Positions 55,556 through 64,000 of a stretch of 64,000 bases of DNA are shown piece after piece. The notes beneath the pieces are model-generated. The model ran no database searches. It was not told the origin of the DNA and saw only the letters and a program-made list of their open reading frames with translations. Location: contig NZ_JADPJG010000019.1 in assembly GCF_023073335.1 (NCBI RefSeq), forward strand, positions 124,001-188,000. The letters run 5' to 3'. A program made the position numbers and the translations under genes. This stretch comes from Bradyrhizobium sp. 21 (GTDB lineage Bacteria > Pseudomonadota > Alphaproteobacteria > Rhizobiales > Xanthobacteraceae). Numbering within the stretch: the first letter of the stretch is position 1; the number at the start of each line of letters is the position of its first letter.

Positions 55556-56776
55556 ATGGAAGATTTTTACCGCATCCGCCGCCTTCCGCCGTACGTGTTC
55601 GAACAGGTCAACCGGGCCAAGGCAGCCGCGCGGAATGCCGGCGCCGATATCATTGACCTCGGCATGGGCAATCCGGACCTGCCGGCGCCAGCGCATGTGC
55701 TGGAGAAGCTCAAGGAGACGCTGGGCAAGCCGCGCACCGACCGCTACTCCGCCTCCCGCGGCATCCCCGGCCTGCGCCGGGCCCAGGCCGGCTACTACGC
55801 CCGCCGCTTCGGGGTGAAGCTCAACCCCGACACCCAGGTGGTGGCGACGCTCGGCTCCAAGGAGGGCTTTGCCAACGTGGCGCAGGCGATCACCGCGCCC
55901 GGCGACGTCATCCTGTGTCCAAACCCGAGCTATCCGATTCACGCTTTCGGCTTCCTGATGGCGGGTGGCGTGATCCGCTCGGTGCCCTCCGAGCCGACGC
56001 CCGAATTCTTCGAGGCTGTCGAGCGGGCGATCGTGTATTCGATCCCGAAGCCGCTCGCGCTTGTCGTCTGCTACCCGTCGAACCCGACCGCCTATGTCGC
56101 GAGCCTCGACTTCTACAAGGATCTGGTCGCGTTCGCGAAGAAGCACGAGATCCTGATCCTGTCGGATCTCGCTTATGCCGAGGTCTATTTCGACGAGAAC
56201 AACCCGCCGCCTTCGGTGCTCCAGGTGCCCGGCGCGATGGACGTCACCGTCGAGTTCACCTCGATGTCGAAGACCTATTCGATGGCCGGCTGGCGCATGG
56301 GCTTTGCGGTCGGCAATGAGCGCGTGATCGCCGCACTCGCGCGCGTCAAATCCTATCTCGACTACGGCGCGTTCACGCCGGTGCAGGTCGCCGCGACCGC
56401 CGCGCTGAACGGTCCCGATGATTGCATCAAGGAGATGCGCGACACCTATCGCAAGCGCCGCGACGCGCTGGTCGAATCGTTTGGTCGCGCCGGTTGGGAG
56501 ATCCCGCCGCCGGATGCGTCGATGTTCGCCTGGGCGCCGCTGCCGGAAGCCTTCCGCAGCGTCGGCAGCATGCAGTTCGCGACCCTGATGGTGGAGAAAT
56601 CCGGCGTTGTGATCTCGCCGGGCGTCGGCTTCGGCGAGCATGGTGAAGGATATGTCCGCATCGCCATGGTGGAAAACGAGCAACGGATCAGGCAGGCCGC
56701 GCGTGGCGTGCGCCGCTTCCTTGAAAGCGGCATCGAAACGTTGCACAACGTCGTTCCGCTCGCCAATCGGCGTTAA
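55556..56776 (+). CDS. Class I/II aminotransferase, AlaC type
   Basis: A 406-residue PLP aminotransferase. It opens with RIRRLPPYVFEQVN, typical of the AlaC / LL-diaminopimelate aminotransferase group, and has DRYSASRGIPGLR, the PLP lysine in SMSKTYSMAGWRMGF and the C-terminal Arg region GEGYVRIAMVENE. AlaC makes alanine from pyruvate and glutamate. ATG 55556 matches the family start. The homoserine dehydrogenase gene begins 29 bases after it, a common pairing. Confidence 0.87.
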   Translation: MEDFYRIRRLPPYVFEQVNRAKAAARNAGADIIDLGMGNPDLPAPAHVLEKLKETLGKPRTDRYSASRGIPGLRRAQAGYYARRFGVKLNPDTQVVATLGSKEGFANVAQAITAPGDVILCPNPSYPIHAFGFLMAGGVIRSVPSEPTPEFFEAVERAIVYSIPKPLALVVCYPSNPTAYVASLDFYKDLVAFAKKHEILILSDLAYAEVYFDENNPPPSVLQVPGAMDVTVEFTSMSKTYSMAGWRMGFAVGNERVIAALARVKSYLDYGAFTPVQVAATAALNGPDDCIKEMRDTYRKRRDALVESFGRAGWEIPPPDASMFAWAPLPEAFRSVGSMQFATLMVEKSGVVISPGVGFGEHGEGYVRIAMVENEQRIRQAARGVRRFLESGIETLHNVVPLANRR

Positions 56777-56805
56777 GTTCTCTTCTGCAGGTTTTCCCAG
56801 GCATC

Positions 56806-58122
56806 ATGGTTGCACCCCTGAAAGTGGGCATAGCGGGGCTCGGCACCGTGGGCGCCGAAGTTGTCCGTTTGATCGAGACGCAGGCCCGCGCGCTCGCGGG
56901 CCGCAGCGGCCGCGGTATTCGCGTCGTGGCCGTCACGGCACGTTCGAAGGCGAAAAAGCGCGGCGTCGATCTGCGCGGCGTCGAATGGGTCAAGGATCCG
57001 ATGGCGCTCGCCACGCATCCCGGCATCGACTGCTTCGTCGAGCTGATGGGCGGCGCCGGCGATCCCGCGTTGTCCGCGGTCGAAGCCGCGCTGAACGCCG
57101 GCAAGTCCGTCGTCACCGCCAACAAGGCACTGCTCGCCAAGCACGGCCTGAAGCTCGCAAAAGCCGCTGAAAAGCACGGCGGCGCGCTGAATTTCGAGGC
57201 AGCCGTTGGTGCTGCGATCCCCGTCATCAAAACGTTACGCGAAGGTCTTGCCGGAACCGGCATCAACCGCGTCTACGGCATCCTCAACGGCACCTGCAAT
57301 TACATCCTGACCCGAATGGAGCAGGAGGGCCTGTCCTTCGCCGAATGCCTGAAGGACGCGCAACGGCTCGGCTACGCCGAGGCCAATCCATCCTTCGATG
57401 TCGACGGCCACGACACCGCGCAAAAGCTCGCCATTCTCGCCAGCCTCGCTTTCGGCACGAAAGTTGCTCAAAGCGCGGTGTATGTCGAAGGTATCTCATC
57501 CATCGCCCCGGAAGATCTGCGTGCCGCCGACGATCTCGGCTATCGGCTCAAGCTGCTCGGCGTCGCGGTGCGCACCGCCAAGGGCATCGAGCAGCGCGTG
57601 CATCCGACCATGGTTCCAAAATCCTCCTCGATCGCACAGGTGATGGGTGTCACCAATGCGGTCACGATCGATGGCGAGGGCATTCCGCCGATCACGCTGG
57701 TCGGCCCCGGTGCCGGCGGGGCTGCGACCGCGTCCGCCGTCGTCGCCGACATCGCCGACGTCGCGCGCGGCATCCGCGCCAATCCGTTCGGACGGCCGAT
57801 TTCGCATCTGCGCGACACCAAGAAGGCGCCGATGGAGCGCCACGAGGGCGGCTACTACATCCGCCTTCTGGCACGCGATTTCCCGGGCACCGCGGCGGCG
57901 ATCGCGACCCGGCTCGCGGAGCAGAAAATTTCGATCGAGTCGATCGTGCAGCGTCACCCCAATGGCGGCGCTGCCCCTCGCGACGGCAAGGCGGTCCCGG
58001 TGCCCGTCATCCTGATCACCTATGCCACGCATGAGGACGCCGTGCGCCGCGCGCTCGCGGCCGTGCAGAAGGACAAGGTGATCAGCGGACGGCCGCAGGT
58101 CATCCGGATCGAGAAGAACTAG
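56806..58122 (+). CDS. hom: Homoserine dehydrogenase
   Basis: A 438-residue enzyme that reduces aspartate semialdehyde to homoserine on the way to threonine and methionine. VGIAGLGTVGAEVV is the NAD(P) motif; GILNGTCNYILTRME and YAEANPSFDVDGHDTAQK are the substrate signature. A C-terminal ACT domain (about residues 350-430) provides for threonine feedback. In operon with the aminotransferase and perhaps with glpX. Confidence 0.95.
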   Translation: MVAPLKVGIAGLGTVGAEVVRLIETQARALAGRSGRGIRVVAVTARSKAKKRGVDLRGVEWVKDPMALATHPGIDCFVELMGGAGDPALSAVEAALNAGKSVVTANKALLAKHGLKLAKAAEKHGGALNFEAAVGAAIPVIKTLREGLAGTGINRVYGILNGTCNYILTRMEQEGLSFAECLKDAQRLGYAEANPSFDVDGHDTAQKLAILASLAFGTKVAQSAVYVEGISSIAPEDLRAADDLGYRLKLLGVAVRTAKGIEQRVHPTMVPKSSSIAQVMGVTNAVTIDGEGIPPITLVGPGAGGAATASAVVADIADVARGIRANPFGRPISHLRDTKKAPMERHEGGYYIRLLARDFPGTAAAIATRLAEQKISIESIVQRHPNGGAAPRDGKAVPVPVILITYATHEDAVRRALAAVQKDKVISGRPQVIRIEKN

Positions 58123-58190
58123 GGCATGCTCCCGATCCGAAGGACCGCGTTGGCGCAAGGTGCGAAGCGGTTTTCGGGAAAGAGCATGCC
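58123..58190. repeat. Intergenic palindrome (GGCATGCTC repeat)
   Basis: Nine-base arms GGCATGCTC (58123-58131) and GAGCATGCC (58182-58190), with inner CCCGA / TCGGG. It begins directly after the hom stop. Related in plan to the repeat at 25240-25287. Confidence 0.6.
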
Positions 58191-58276
58191 AATGACACGG
58201 TTCGAACGAACTGTGGGTGCTACGAGTTGATGCGGACGGAGATTTCCGTCCAAAACCGTTTCGAAGGAGCTAGCCG

Positions 58277-59278
58277 ATGTCGACCCATATTTCAGTCCCG
58301 CCGCAAGCGTTGCTCGAGCGCATTCTCACGCTGGAGATCGTGCGCGTGACGGAGCGGGCGGCGGTGTCCTCGGCGCGGTTGCGCGGGCACGGGCAGGAGA
58401 AACCCGCCGACCAGGCCGCCGTCGACGCCATGCGGCGCGAGCTCAACAAGCTGCCGATCCAGGGCACCATCGTCATCGGCGAGGGCGAGCGCGACGAGGC
58501 GCCGATGCTCTTCATCGGCGAGAAGGTTGGCATGAACACCGGCCCGGAGGTCGATATCGCGGTCGACCCGCTCGAAGGCACCACGCTGTGCGCCAAGAAC
58601 ATGCCGGGCTCGATCGCCACCATGGCGATGGCCGACGGCGGCACGCTGCTGCACGCTCCTGATGTCTACATGCAGAAGCTCGCGATCGGGCCGGGCTATG
58701 ACAAGGGCGTCGTCGATCTCGATGCCTCGCCGGCCGACAACGTCCGCCGCCTCGCCAAGGCCAAGGGCGTCACGGCGGCGGGGATCACCGTTCTCGTGCT
58801 TGACCGTCCGCGTCATGCCAGCATCATCGAGAGCGTGCGCTCGACCGGCGCCGCCGTGCGCCTGATCACCGACGGCGACGTCGCCGGCGTGATCCACTGC
58901 GCCGACCCCGACAACACCGGCGTCGACATGTATCTCGGCACTGGTGGCGCGCCGGAGGGCGTGCTCGCGGCCGTGGCGCTGCGCTGCATCGGCGGCCAGA
59001 TGCAGTGCCGCCTGATCCTCGATTCCGAAGAGAAGCGCGAGCGCGCCGCCAAGATGGGCGTCAACGATCCCAAGATGATCTACGGCATCGAGGACATGGC
59101 GCGCGGCGACTGCCTGTTCGCCGCCACCGGCGTCACCACGGGCTCGCTGCTCTCGGGCGTGAAATTCCGCAAGGACGGCGTGATCGAGACCGAGACGGTG
59201 GTGATGCGCTCCGTCACCGGCACCGTGCGCTACATCAAGGCCGAGCACCGCGAACTCGCGAAGTTCCATCTGGACTGA
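58277..59278 (+). CDS. glpX: Class II fructose-1,6-bisphosphatase
   Basis: A 333-residue lithium-sensitive phosphatase of gluconeogenesis and, in autotrophs, the Calvin cycle. Metal-site motifs are IGEGERDEAPM and VDPLEGTT; the core GIEDMARGDCLFAATGVT is typical of GlpX. hom-glpX is a widely kept pair in the Rhizobiales. There recJ often follows; here a HAD dehalogenase does. Confidence 0.95.
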   Translation: MSTHISVPPQALLERILTLEIVRVTERAAVSSARLRGHGQEKPADQAAVDAMRRELNKLPIQGTIVIGEGERDEAPMLFIGEKVGMNTGPEVDIAVDPLEGTTLCAKNMPGSIATMAMADGGTLLHAPDVYMQKLAIGPGYDKGVVDLDASPADNVRRLAKAKGVTAAGITVLVLDRPRHASIIESVRSTGAAVRLITDGDVAGVIHCADPDNTGVDMYLGTGGAPEGVLAAVALRCIGGQMQCRLILDSEEKRERAAKMGVNDPKMIYGIEDMARGDCLFAATGVTTGSLLSGVKFRKDGVIETETVVMRSVTGTVRYIKAEHRELAKFHLD

Positions 59279-59298
59279 TCGACGTAATAACGACGGCC

Positions 59299-59339
59299 GT
59301 CATTCCGGGCCTACGCTTCACGGCCTATCCCGGAATGAC
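59299..59339. repeat. Short intergenic palindrome (GTCATTCCGGG repeat)
   Basis: Eleven-base perfect arms GTCATTCCGGG and CCCGGAATGAC with a 19-base loop, 20 bases after glpX. A form common between Bradyrhizobium genes; could end transcription. Confidence 0.65.
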
Positions 59340-59369
59340 CAATAATAAGCAGCCTAAAGGGAAGCGCAC

Positions 59370-60089
59370 ATGTCCGATCTTTCCGCCGTCAAAGCCCTCG
59401 TCTTCGACGTGTTCGGCACGGTCGTGGACTGGCGCACCAGCCTGATCACCGACTTCATGTGGTGGGGCAGGGGCCGCGGCATCAGCGTCGACTGGACCGC
59501 CTTGGTGGACGGCTGGCGCGGCATGTACATGGCCTCGATGGACGACGTGCGCAAACATCCCGAGCGCGGCTATGTCATGCTCGACGATCTGCACCGGCGC
59601 TCGCTGGAAAAGCTGGTTGAGCAATTTGCGATCAAAGGCCTCACCGAAGCCGATCTCGATCACCTCACCAAGGGCTGGCATCGCCTCAATCCCTGGCCCG
59701 ACAGCGTCGCCGGCCTGAAGCGTCTGAAGACGAAATTCGTGATCTCGCCGCTGTCGAACGGCAACGTCGCGCTGCTCACCAACATGGCGAAGTTTGCGGG
59801 CCTGCCGTGGGACCTCATCATGTCGGCCGAGCTGTTCGAGCACTACAAGCCCGATCCCGAGACCTATCTCGGCGCAGCGCGGTTGCTGTGCCTCAAGCCG
59901 GAAGAGGTGATGATGGTCGCCGCCCACAACGGTGATCTCGCTGCCGCACAGAAGAACGGGCTGAAGACCGCCTTCGTGGCGAGGCCGACCGAATACGGTC
60001 CGCTTCAAAAGGTCGATTTCGAGGCCACCGGCAAGTGGGACATCGTCGCCAAGGATTTTGGCGGGGTCGCCGACAGGCTCGGCTGCTAG
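59370..60089 (+). CDS. Haloacid dehalogenase, type II family
   Basis: A 239-residue HAD-superfamily hydrolase. The nucleophile Asp is in LVFDVFGTVVDWR, motif II in SPLSNGN, the Lys in YKPDPETY and motif III in VAAHNGDLAAAQKNG. This is the pattern of L-2-haloacid dehalogenases. The true substrate is not certain, as many members act on other compounds. SD GGGAAG before the ATG. Confidence 0.88.
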   Translation: MSDLSAVKALVFDVFGTVVDWRTSLITDFMWWGRGRGISVDWTALVDGWRGMYMASMDDVRKHPERGYVMLDDLHRRSLEKLVEQFAIKGLTEADLDHLTKGWHRLNPWPDSVAGLKRLKTKFVISPLSNGNVALLTNMAKFAGLPWDLIMSAELFEHYKPDPETYLGAARLLCLKPEEVMMVAAHNGDLAAAQKNGLKTAFVARPTEYGPLQKVDFEATGKWDIVAKDFGGVADRLGC

Positions 60090-60167
60090 AGCGCGGATTT
60101 CCGGAGGACGATGTCCGGCATCCGTGATCCGGGCGGCGCGTGCGCCGCCCGGATCAGGTTCGACGAC

Positions 60168-61139
60168 CTACAAAGTCATCTGCATCGGCTCGGGATAATA
60201 ATGGAAGCCTTCACCGGCCTTGGCAACATGGCCGTAGCCGGGCCAGGCGAAGTGATAGGACATCACGGGCGTCTTGTTCGCCGCAAGCATGGTCAGAAGT
60301 TTCACCCGCGACTCGGCCGCCTGCTTCGGGTCGGTGTCGTAGGAGAATTCCATCCGCGGACGCTCGAGCAGCAGGACGGGATGGTGTGAGAGGTCACCCA
60401 TGAAGGCGAAGGACTTGCCGGCCGACGAGACCATGAAGATGGTGTGGCCGACGGTATGACCGGGCGCCGCGATCGCCTGCACGCCGGGCAGGAATTCCTG
60501 GCCGTCCTTGAAGAACACGATGCGGTCGCGCACCGGCAGCAGGTTCTTGCGGGCGTGAACGACGAAGTCCTTGGCCGCGCTGCCGAGCTTGCCTTCATCG
60601 GTCCAGAAGTCGAAATCGGTCTGTGAGATGTAGATCTGCGCGTTCGGAAACAGCGGCTTGCCGCCGTCGTCCACAATGCCTCCGATATGGTCGATATGGG
60701 CATGCGAGCAGACCACCGCATCGATGTCCCCGGGCTTGATGCCTGCCTCGGTCATGCTCTTCTGCTGCCGGCCGGTGGTGGCGCCGAACATCTTCGATGA
60801 GCCCATGCCGGTATCGAACAGGATGAGCTTGTCACCTGTGTTCACGATCGGGGAGTTCTGCTCGAGCACGACATTGTCCGGCGACAGGAAATTGTCGGCC
60901 AGCATCTTCTTCACCTCTTCCTTGGGAACGCCGGTGAAGGTCCCGGAGGGGTCGCCGAGCGGAAGCGGTCCGTCGGAGACAACGGTGACTTCTGCATCGC
61001 CGAGAACGAAGCGGTGCCAGTAGGGCGTCTGCGTGCCGAGCTTGGGTGCGCGCGCCAGCGCGCTGCCGCCAAGCATTGCGCTGGCACCAAGGCCAGCCCC
61101 GAGGGTCAACAAGGACCGACGTGAGACATCGATGGTCAT
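60168..61139 (-). CDS. Tat-exported metallo-beta-lactamase-fold hydrolase
   Basis: A 323-residue protein. The start has a twin-arginine signal (VSRRSLLTLGAGLG). The MBL domain has the zinc motif SHAHIDHIGG, the later His in APGHTVGH and Asp in FMGDLSHHP. Such exported MBL proteins include lactonases and other hydrolases; the substrate is not known. GGAGGAAA lies before the ATG. Confidence 0.88.
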   Translation of the reverse strand: MTIDVSRRSLLTLGAGLGASAMLGGSALARAPKLGTQTPYWHRFVLGDAEVTVVSDGPLPLGDPSGTFTGVPKEEVKKMLADNFLSPDNVVLEQNSPIVNTGDKLILFDTGMGSSKMFGATTGRQQKSMTEAGIKPGDIDAVVCSHAHIDHIGGIVDDGGKPLFPNAQIYISQTDFDFWTDEGKLGSAAKDFVVHARKNLLPVRDRIVFFKDGQEFLPGVQAIAAPGHTVGHTIFMVSSAGKSFAFMGDLSHHPVLLLERPRMEFSYDTDPKQAAESRVKLLTMLAANKTPVMSYHFAWPGYGHVAKAGEGFHYYPEPMQMTL

Positions 61140-61439
61140 GCGTTTCCTCCGCTATTGTCTTTTGTTTTGCGCAATTGTTTGCGCGTTACATTCGGCTTGG
61201 GCCGATGGTCGAATGCTGCGCCGGTTCGGACAGGCGAGCAAGTGGAATTGATTTGGTGGACGATCGCGGCTTGCTGAAGCAATTCCGGCGCGCGACAAAA
61301 ACCTCCGCTGCCGATACTTTCGTGTCAGCACGATCCAGCCAGTGCGGCCAAAGCAATCAATGATTGTGTCGTGATTGTGTCTGCCGGCCGCGCGAGACGG
61401 CGGGACCGCAAGATTCTTGCTACGCCGCGAACGTATGGC
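61140..61439. other. Intergenic region upstream of the MBL gene
   Basis: 300 bases without a credible gene. It holds the promoter region of the leftward MBL gene and a short tandem repeat (GATTGTGTC at 61362-61370 and 61373-61381) close to the GntR stop. Confidence 0.45.
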
Positions 61440-62105
61440 TCATGCAACGCTCGGCGCGAGCTCGCTTCCTTCCGTTTCGGCAAAGCCCGCCTGCAAAACC
61501 TCTTCGCGCTTGTGGCGCAGATGCGCGCGCAGGATATGGGCGAGGCCGACGCCGTCGCGCCTCTGCAGTGCATTCAGGATTGCGTCGTGCTCCTTCACGG
61601 CGACCGCCCAGCGCTCGGGTGTCATCGGGGTGACATAGCGCGCGCGGCGGATGCGCGCGGTCACGGACGAATACAGCCCCGCGAGGACCGGGTTTCCGGC
61701 TGCGGTGATGATGGCTTCGTGAATGGCGCGGTTGCCGCGATAGTACTGAATGAGATCGCCATCGCGATAATGCCGCACCATGTCCCCGTGCGCAGCGGAG
61801 ATCGCGTCGATCTCGGCGTCCGTGATGCGCTCGCAGGCGAGCTCGCCGGCGAGTGCCTCGAGGCCTTGGCAGACCTCGAACAGGTCGCGCATGTCCTTGT
61901 CGGTCAGTTTTGCCGCGCGCGAGCCGCGATGCGGCAGGAGCTGCACGAGCCCTTCGGCGGCGAGCACCTTGAGTGCCTCGCGTAGCGGCGTCCGTGATAT
62001 CTGCAGCCGCTCGCACAGCTCGCGCTCGGGAATCCGTGCACCCGGCGGGATTTCGCCGTCGAGCAGGATGGCGCGAATGCGGCCGACGACTTCCTCATGC
62101 AGCAT
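61440..62105 (-). CDS. GntR-family regulator (FadR/FCD subfamily)
   Basis: A 221-residue repressor-type protein. The N-terminal winged helix has ERELCERLQISRTPLREALK, the classical GntR recognition region; the C-terminal FCD domain (about residues 85-210) has the metal-binding His pattern (NRAIHEAI). FCD members bind carboxylic acids or acyl-CoA. It is divergent from the enoyl-CoA hydratase / CoA-transferase pair and very likely controls them through the repeats in between. ATG 62105 was chosen over TTG 62129, which lies inside the operator. Confidence 0.9.
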   Translation of the reverse strand: MLHEEVVGRIRAILLDGEIPPGARIPERELCERLQISRTPLREALKVLAAEGLVQLLPHRGSRAAKLTDKDMRDLFEVCQGLEALAGELACERITDAEIDAISAAHGDMVRHYRDGDLIQYYRGNRAIHEAIITAAGNPVLAGLYSSVTARIRRARYVTPMTPERWAVAVKEHDAILNALQRRDGVGLAHILRAHLRHKREEVLQAGFAETEGSELAPSVA

Positions 62106-62118
62106 GGGTCTGCGTCCG

Positions 62119-62131
62119 TTTGAATGCAAAA
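62119..62131. promoter_or_regulatory. Left operator arm, GntR side
   Basis: TTTGAATGCAAAA, the exact inverse of TTTTGCATTCAAA at 62180-62192. It ends 14 bases before the GntR start, so binding here would block that gene. Confidence 0.6.
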
Positions 62132-62151
62132 ATCAAGATATATGCCGAGTA

Positions 62152-62180
62152 TTGCAAGTTCCGGCTTGTAAATCGACAAT
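62152..62180 (+). promoter_or_regulatory. Promoter of the enoyl-CoA hydratase operon
   Basis: TTGCAA (62152-62157) and GACAAT (62175-62180) with 17-base spacing; each box matches the sigma-70 consensus at four of six bases. Transcription would begin near 62187, inside the right operator. Confidence 0.45.
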
Positions 62181-62201
62181 TTTGCATTCAAAAATGCAAA
62201 A
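62180..62201. promoter_or_regulatory. Right operator, hydratase side
   Basis: TTTTGCATT-CAAA-AATGCAAAA: nine-base perfect arms with a four-base centre, at the expected transcription start of the hydratase gene. It contains the inverse of the left arm. Confidence 0.6.
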
Positions 62202-62220
62202 AACAGAAGGACATGAGGAA

Positions 62221-63015
62221 ATGGACCAGCAGGTGAAGGCGGAAGACCTCGTTTTCGAGCGCCAGGACGCGATCGGGCGGATCACCTTCAACCGTCCGCA
62301 GGCCCGCAACGCCTTCACCTTCTCGATGTATGAGCGGCTTGCTGCGATCTGCGAGGAGATCAACGAGGATCACGCGATCAAGGTTTTGGTGCTGCGCGGG
62401 GCCGGCGACAAGGCGTTTGCCGCGGGCACCGACATCAATCAGTTCCGCGATTTCAAGTCGCCGCAGGACGCGATCGACTATGAGAACCGCATCGATCGGG
62501 TGCTGACCACGCTCGAGCAGTGCCGCGTGCCGACGATCGCGGCGATCAACGGGTTCTGCACCGGCGGCGGCGCGGGCATTGCCGCGGCCTGTGACCTCCG
62601 CATCGGCACCCAAAGCGCCAAAATCGGCTTTCCCATTGCCCGCACGCTCGGCAATTGCCTGTCGATGTCCAATGTCAGTCGTCTCACCGCGCTGATCGGC
62701 GCTGCCCGCGTCAAGGATCTGATCTTTACGGCGCGCCTCGTCGACGCGACGGAGGCCGCCAGTGTCGGGCTGCTTGGCGAGGTCGTCGAGGATCTCGCCG
62801 CGCTCGACAAGCGCGCGGACGAAATTGCCGGATTGCTCGCCAGTCACGCGCCGCTGACGCTGAATGCGACCAAGCAGGCCGTGGCGCGCCTGCAAAGGCG
62901 ACTGACGGGCGACGAGGGCGAAGACCTCATCCTGATGTGTTACACGAGCCAGGATTTTCGCGAAGGGCTCGATGCTTTCCTCACCAAGCGCGCGCCGCAA
63001 TGGCGCGGCCAATAG
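62221..63015 (+). CDS. Enoyl-CoA hydratase/isomerase family protein
   Basis: A 264-residue crotonase-fold enzyme. The oxyanion regions are FAAGTDINQFRDF and INGFCTGGGAGIAAACDLRI. The usual catalytic Glu of enoyl-CoA hydratase in the later loop is not obvious (TARLVDATEAASVGLLGEVV holds a Glu in place), so isomerase or hydrolase action is possible. GAGGAA lies before the ATG. The CoA-transferase gene follows after 9 bases, so the pair forms an operon for one carboxylic acid or its CoA ester. Confidence 0.87.
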   Translation: MDQQVKAEDLVFERQDAIGRITFNRPQARNAFTFSMYERLAAICEEINEDHAIKVLVLRGAGDKAFAAGTDINQFRDFKSPQDAIDYENRIDRVLTTLEQCRVPTIAAINGFCTGGGAGIAAACDLRIGTQSAKIGFPIARTLGNCLSMSNVSRLTALIGAARVKDLIFTARLVDATEAASVGLLGEVVEDLAALDKRADEIAGLLASHAPLTLNATKQAVARLQRRLTGDEGEDLILMCYTSQDFREGLDAFLTKRAPQWRGQ

Positions 63016-63024
63016 GACGCCCCG

Positions 63025-64000
63025 ATGCAAAGCGATCGCTCGCAATCAACCCCTGGCCGTTCGGGGCCGCTTGCCGGCCTCAAGGTCATCGATCTCACCC
63101 ATGTCATGGCAGGGCCGACCTGCACCTTGATGCTGGCCGACATGGGCGCCGACGTCATCAAGATCGAAAAATCGCCGAACGGTGACGACACCCGCCATTC
63201 GGTACCGCCGAAGATCGGCGACGAGGCGGCCTCCTTCCTGATGATGAACCGGAACAAGCGCGGCATCGTGCTGGATCTGAAGACCGATGGCGGCAAGCAG
63301 GTGTTGCGGCGGCTGATCGCGGGCGCCGATGTGCTGGTCGAGAATTTTGCGCCGGGCGCCATGGAGCGCCTCGGCTTCGGCTATGAAGACCTGCACAAGC
63401 AGCATCCAACACTGATCTATTGCTCGCTGTCGGGCTTCGGCCGCACCGGACCCTACAAGCATCGCCGCGGCTTCGATCTGGTCGCCCAGGCCATGAGCGG
63501 CATCATGAGCTTCACGGGCGAACGCCCCGATGGTCCGCCCGTCAAATGCGGACCGCCGCTGTCCGACATCACCGCCGGCCTGCTGGCGAGCATGGGCATC
63601 CTCGCGGCCTACACGCACCGTCTGAAGACCGGCGAGGGGCAGTGGGTCGAGACCTCGCTCTATGAGGCCGCGTTGGTGCAGACCTACTGGCAGTCGACCA
63701 TCGCGCTCGCCGCTGGCACCGCGCCGCGCGCGATGGGCTCTGCCCATCCGCTGAACGCGCCATATCAGGCATTCGAGGCCTCGGACGGCTGGCTGGTGGT
63801 CGGCGGCGCCAACAAGAAGCATTGGCTGTTGATGCTGGACGCCCTCGGTGCAAGCGAGCTCGCCTCCGATCCGCGGTTCATCAACGGCGCCGACCGCATG
63901 GCCAATCTGAAGGAGCTCGAAGCTGTCCTGAGCGAGCGCTTCCGCACCCGCACGCGCGCGCACTGGCTCGCTGCGCTGGACGAGAAGGGCGTGCCGTGCG
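63025..64000 (+). CDS. CaiB/BaiF family CoA-transferase (partial, runs off the window)
   Basis: An open frame from ATG 63025 to the window end, 325 codons without a stop. It shows the class III CoA-transferase pattern: LKVIDLTHVMAGPTCTLMLA, DMGADVIKIEKSPNGDDTR, NRNKRGIVLDLKT and the catalytic Asp in PPLSDITAGLLA. These enzymes move CoA between carboxylic acids. Class members are about 390-410 residues, so roughly 70-80 are missing. With the enoyl-CoA hydratase it suggests activation and then breakdown of a carboxylic acid. Confidence 0.92.
   Translation, partial: MQSDRSQSTPGRSGPLAGLKVIDLTHVMAGPTCTLMLADMGADVIKIEKSPNGDDTRHSVPPKIGDEAASFLMMNRNKRGIVLDLKTDGGKQVLRRLIAGADVLVENFAPGAMERLGFGYEDLHKQHPTLIYCSLSGFGRTGPYKHRRGFDLVAQAMSGIMSFTGERPDGPPVKCGPPLSDITAGLLASMGILAAYTHRLKTGEGQWVETSLYEAALVQTYWQSTIALAAGTAPRAMGSAHPLNAPYQAFEASDGWLVVGGANKKHWLLMLDALGASELASDPRFINGADRMANLKELEAVLSERFRTRTRAHWLAALDEKGVPC

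Noticed and set aside
61133..61251. Short plus-strand frame resembling a signal peptide (MVMRFLRYCLLFCAIV)
   Set aside because: It overlaps the start and ribosome site of the divergent MBL gene, has no ribosome site of its own and almost no mature part.

Overview
This 64 kb window is a high-G+C alphaproteobacterial chromosome segment. Gene content and order point to the Bradyrhizobiaceae, most likely Bradyrhizobium: four small Omp25/RopB-like barrels ending in AKY or ARY, a nifS-sufBCDS-sufT-sufA cluster, a class I phaC, hom next to glpX, a two-sensor cell-wall block, and GC-rich intergenic palindromes of a type common in Bradyrhizobium. The genus call is inference from content, not from a marker comparison. 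No tRNA, rRNA, CRISPR array or intact insertion sequence was seen.

Layout. 1-633 is a long leader or intergenic region before amiC. 634-6821 is a cell-envelope and translation block: amidase amiC, penicillin-binding protein 1A, prfB read through a programmed +1 frameshift, and a beta-hydroxyacid dehydrogenase. 6864-8799 is a disturbed stretch holding an AT-richer membrane gene with a TTG start, an unidentified gene remnant and a DMT permease split by a frameshift. 8906-13479 holds an amino-acid-type ABC binding protein, a DUF1003 / low-affinity iron permease pair behind a possible sigma-EcfG promoter, an M23 endopeptidase and a 1-Cys Bcp peroxiredoxin. 13648-22830 holds a very long AsmA/YhdP-like protein, a chemoreceptor, DoxX, an MFS carrier and tyrS. 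22996-25950 holds anmK, a GST-SMR efflux operon with two palindromic operators, and an alpha/beta hydrolase.

26297-33289 is the iron-sulphur assembly cluster: a NifS/IscS-type desulfurase, then sufB, C, D, S, sufT and an A-type carrier, with several ATGA overlaps. 33457-40653 holds TfoX-like, a second FabA-like dehydratase, a diguanylate cyclase, a RhlE-type RNA helicase, an AraC regulator divergent from a secreted caspase-like protein, and a small membrane protein. 40774-52364 holds a flavin monooxygenase, the four outer-membrane barrels, a short-chain dehydrogenase with a small membrane partner, parE, DedA, and a translationally coupled paiB-argC pair. 52542-59278 holds MAPEG, phaC, a small lipoprotein, an AlaC-type aminotransferase, hom and glpX. 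59370-64000 holds a HAD dehalogenase, a Tat-exported metallo-beta-lactamase-fold protein, and a GntR regulator divergent from an enoyl-CoA hydratase / CoA-transferase operon whose last gene runs off the window.

Most of the window is ordinary core genome. The least ordinary points are the operator architecture of the GST-SMR operon together with an Asp in place of the usual SMR glutamate, the operator repeats between the GntR and enoyl-CoA hydratase genes, the broken genes at 7.6-8.8 kb and 10.6 kb, and the recurring palindromic repeats.
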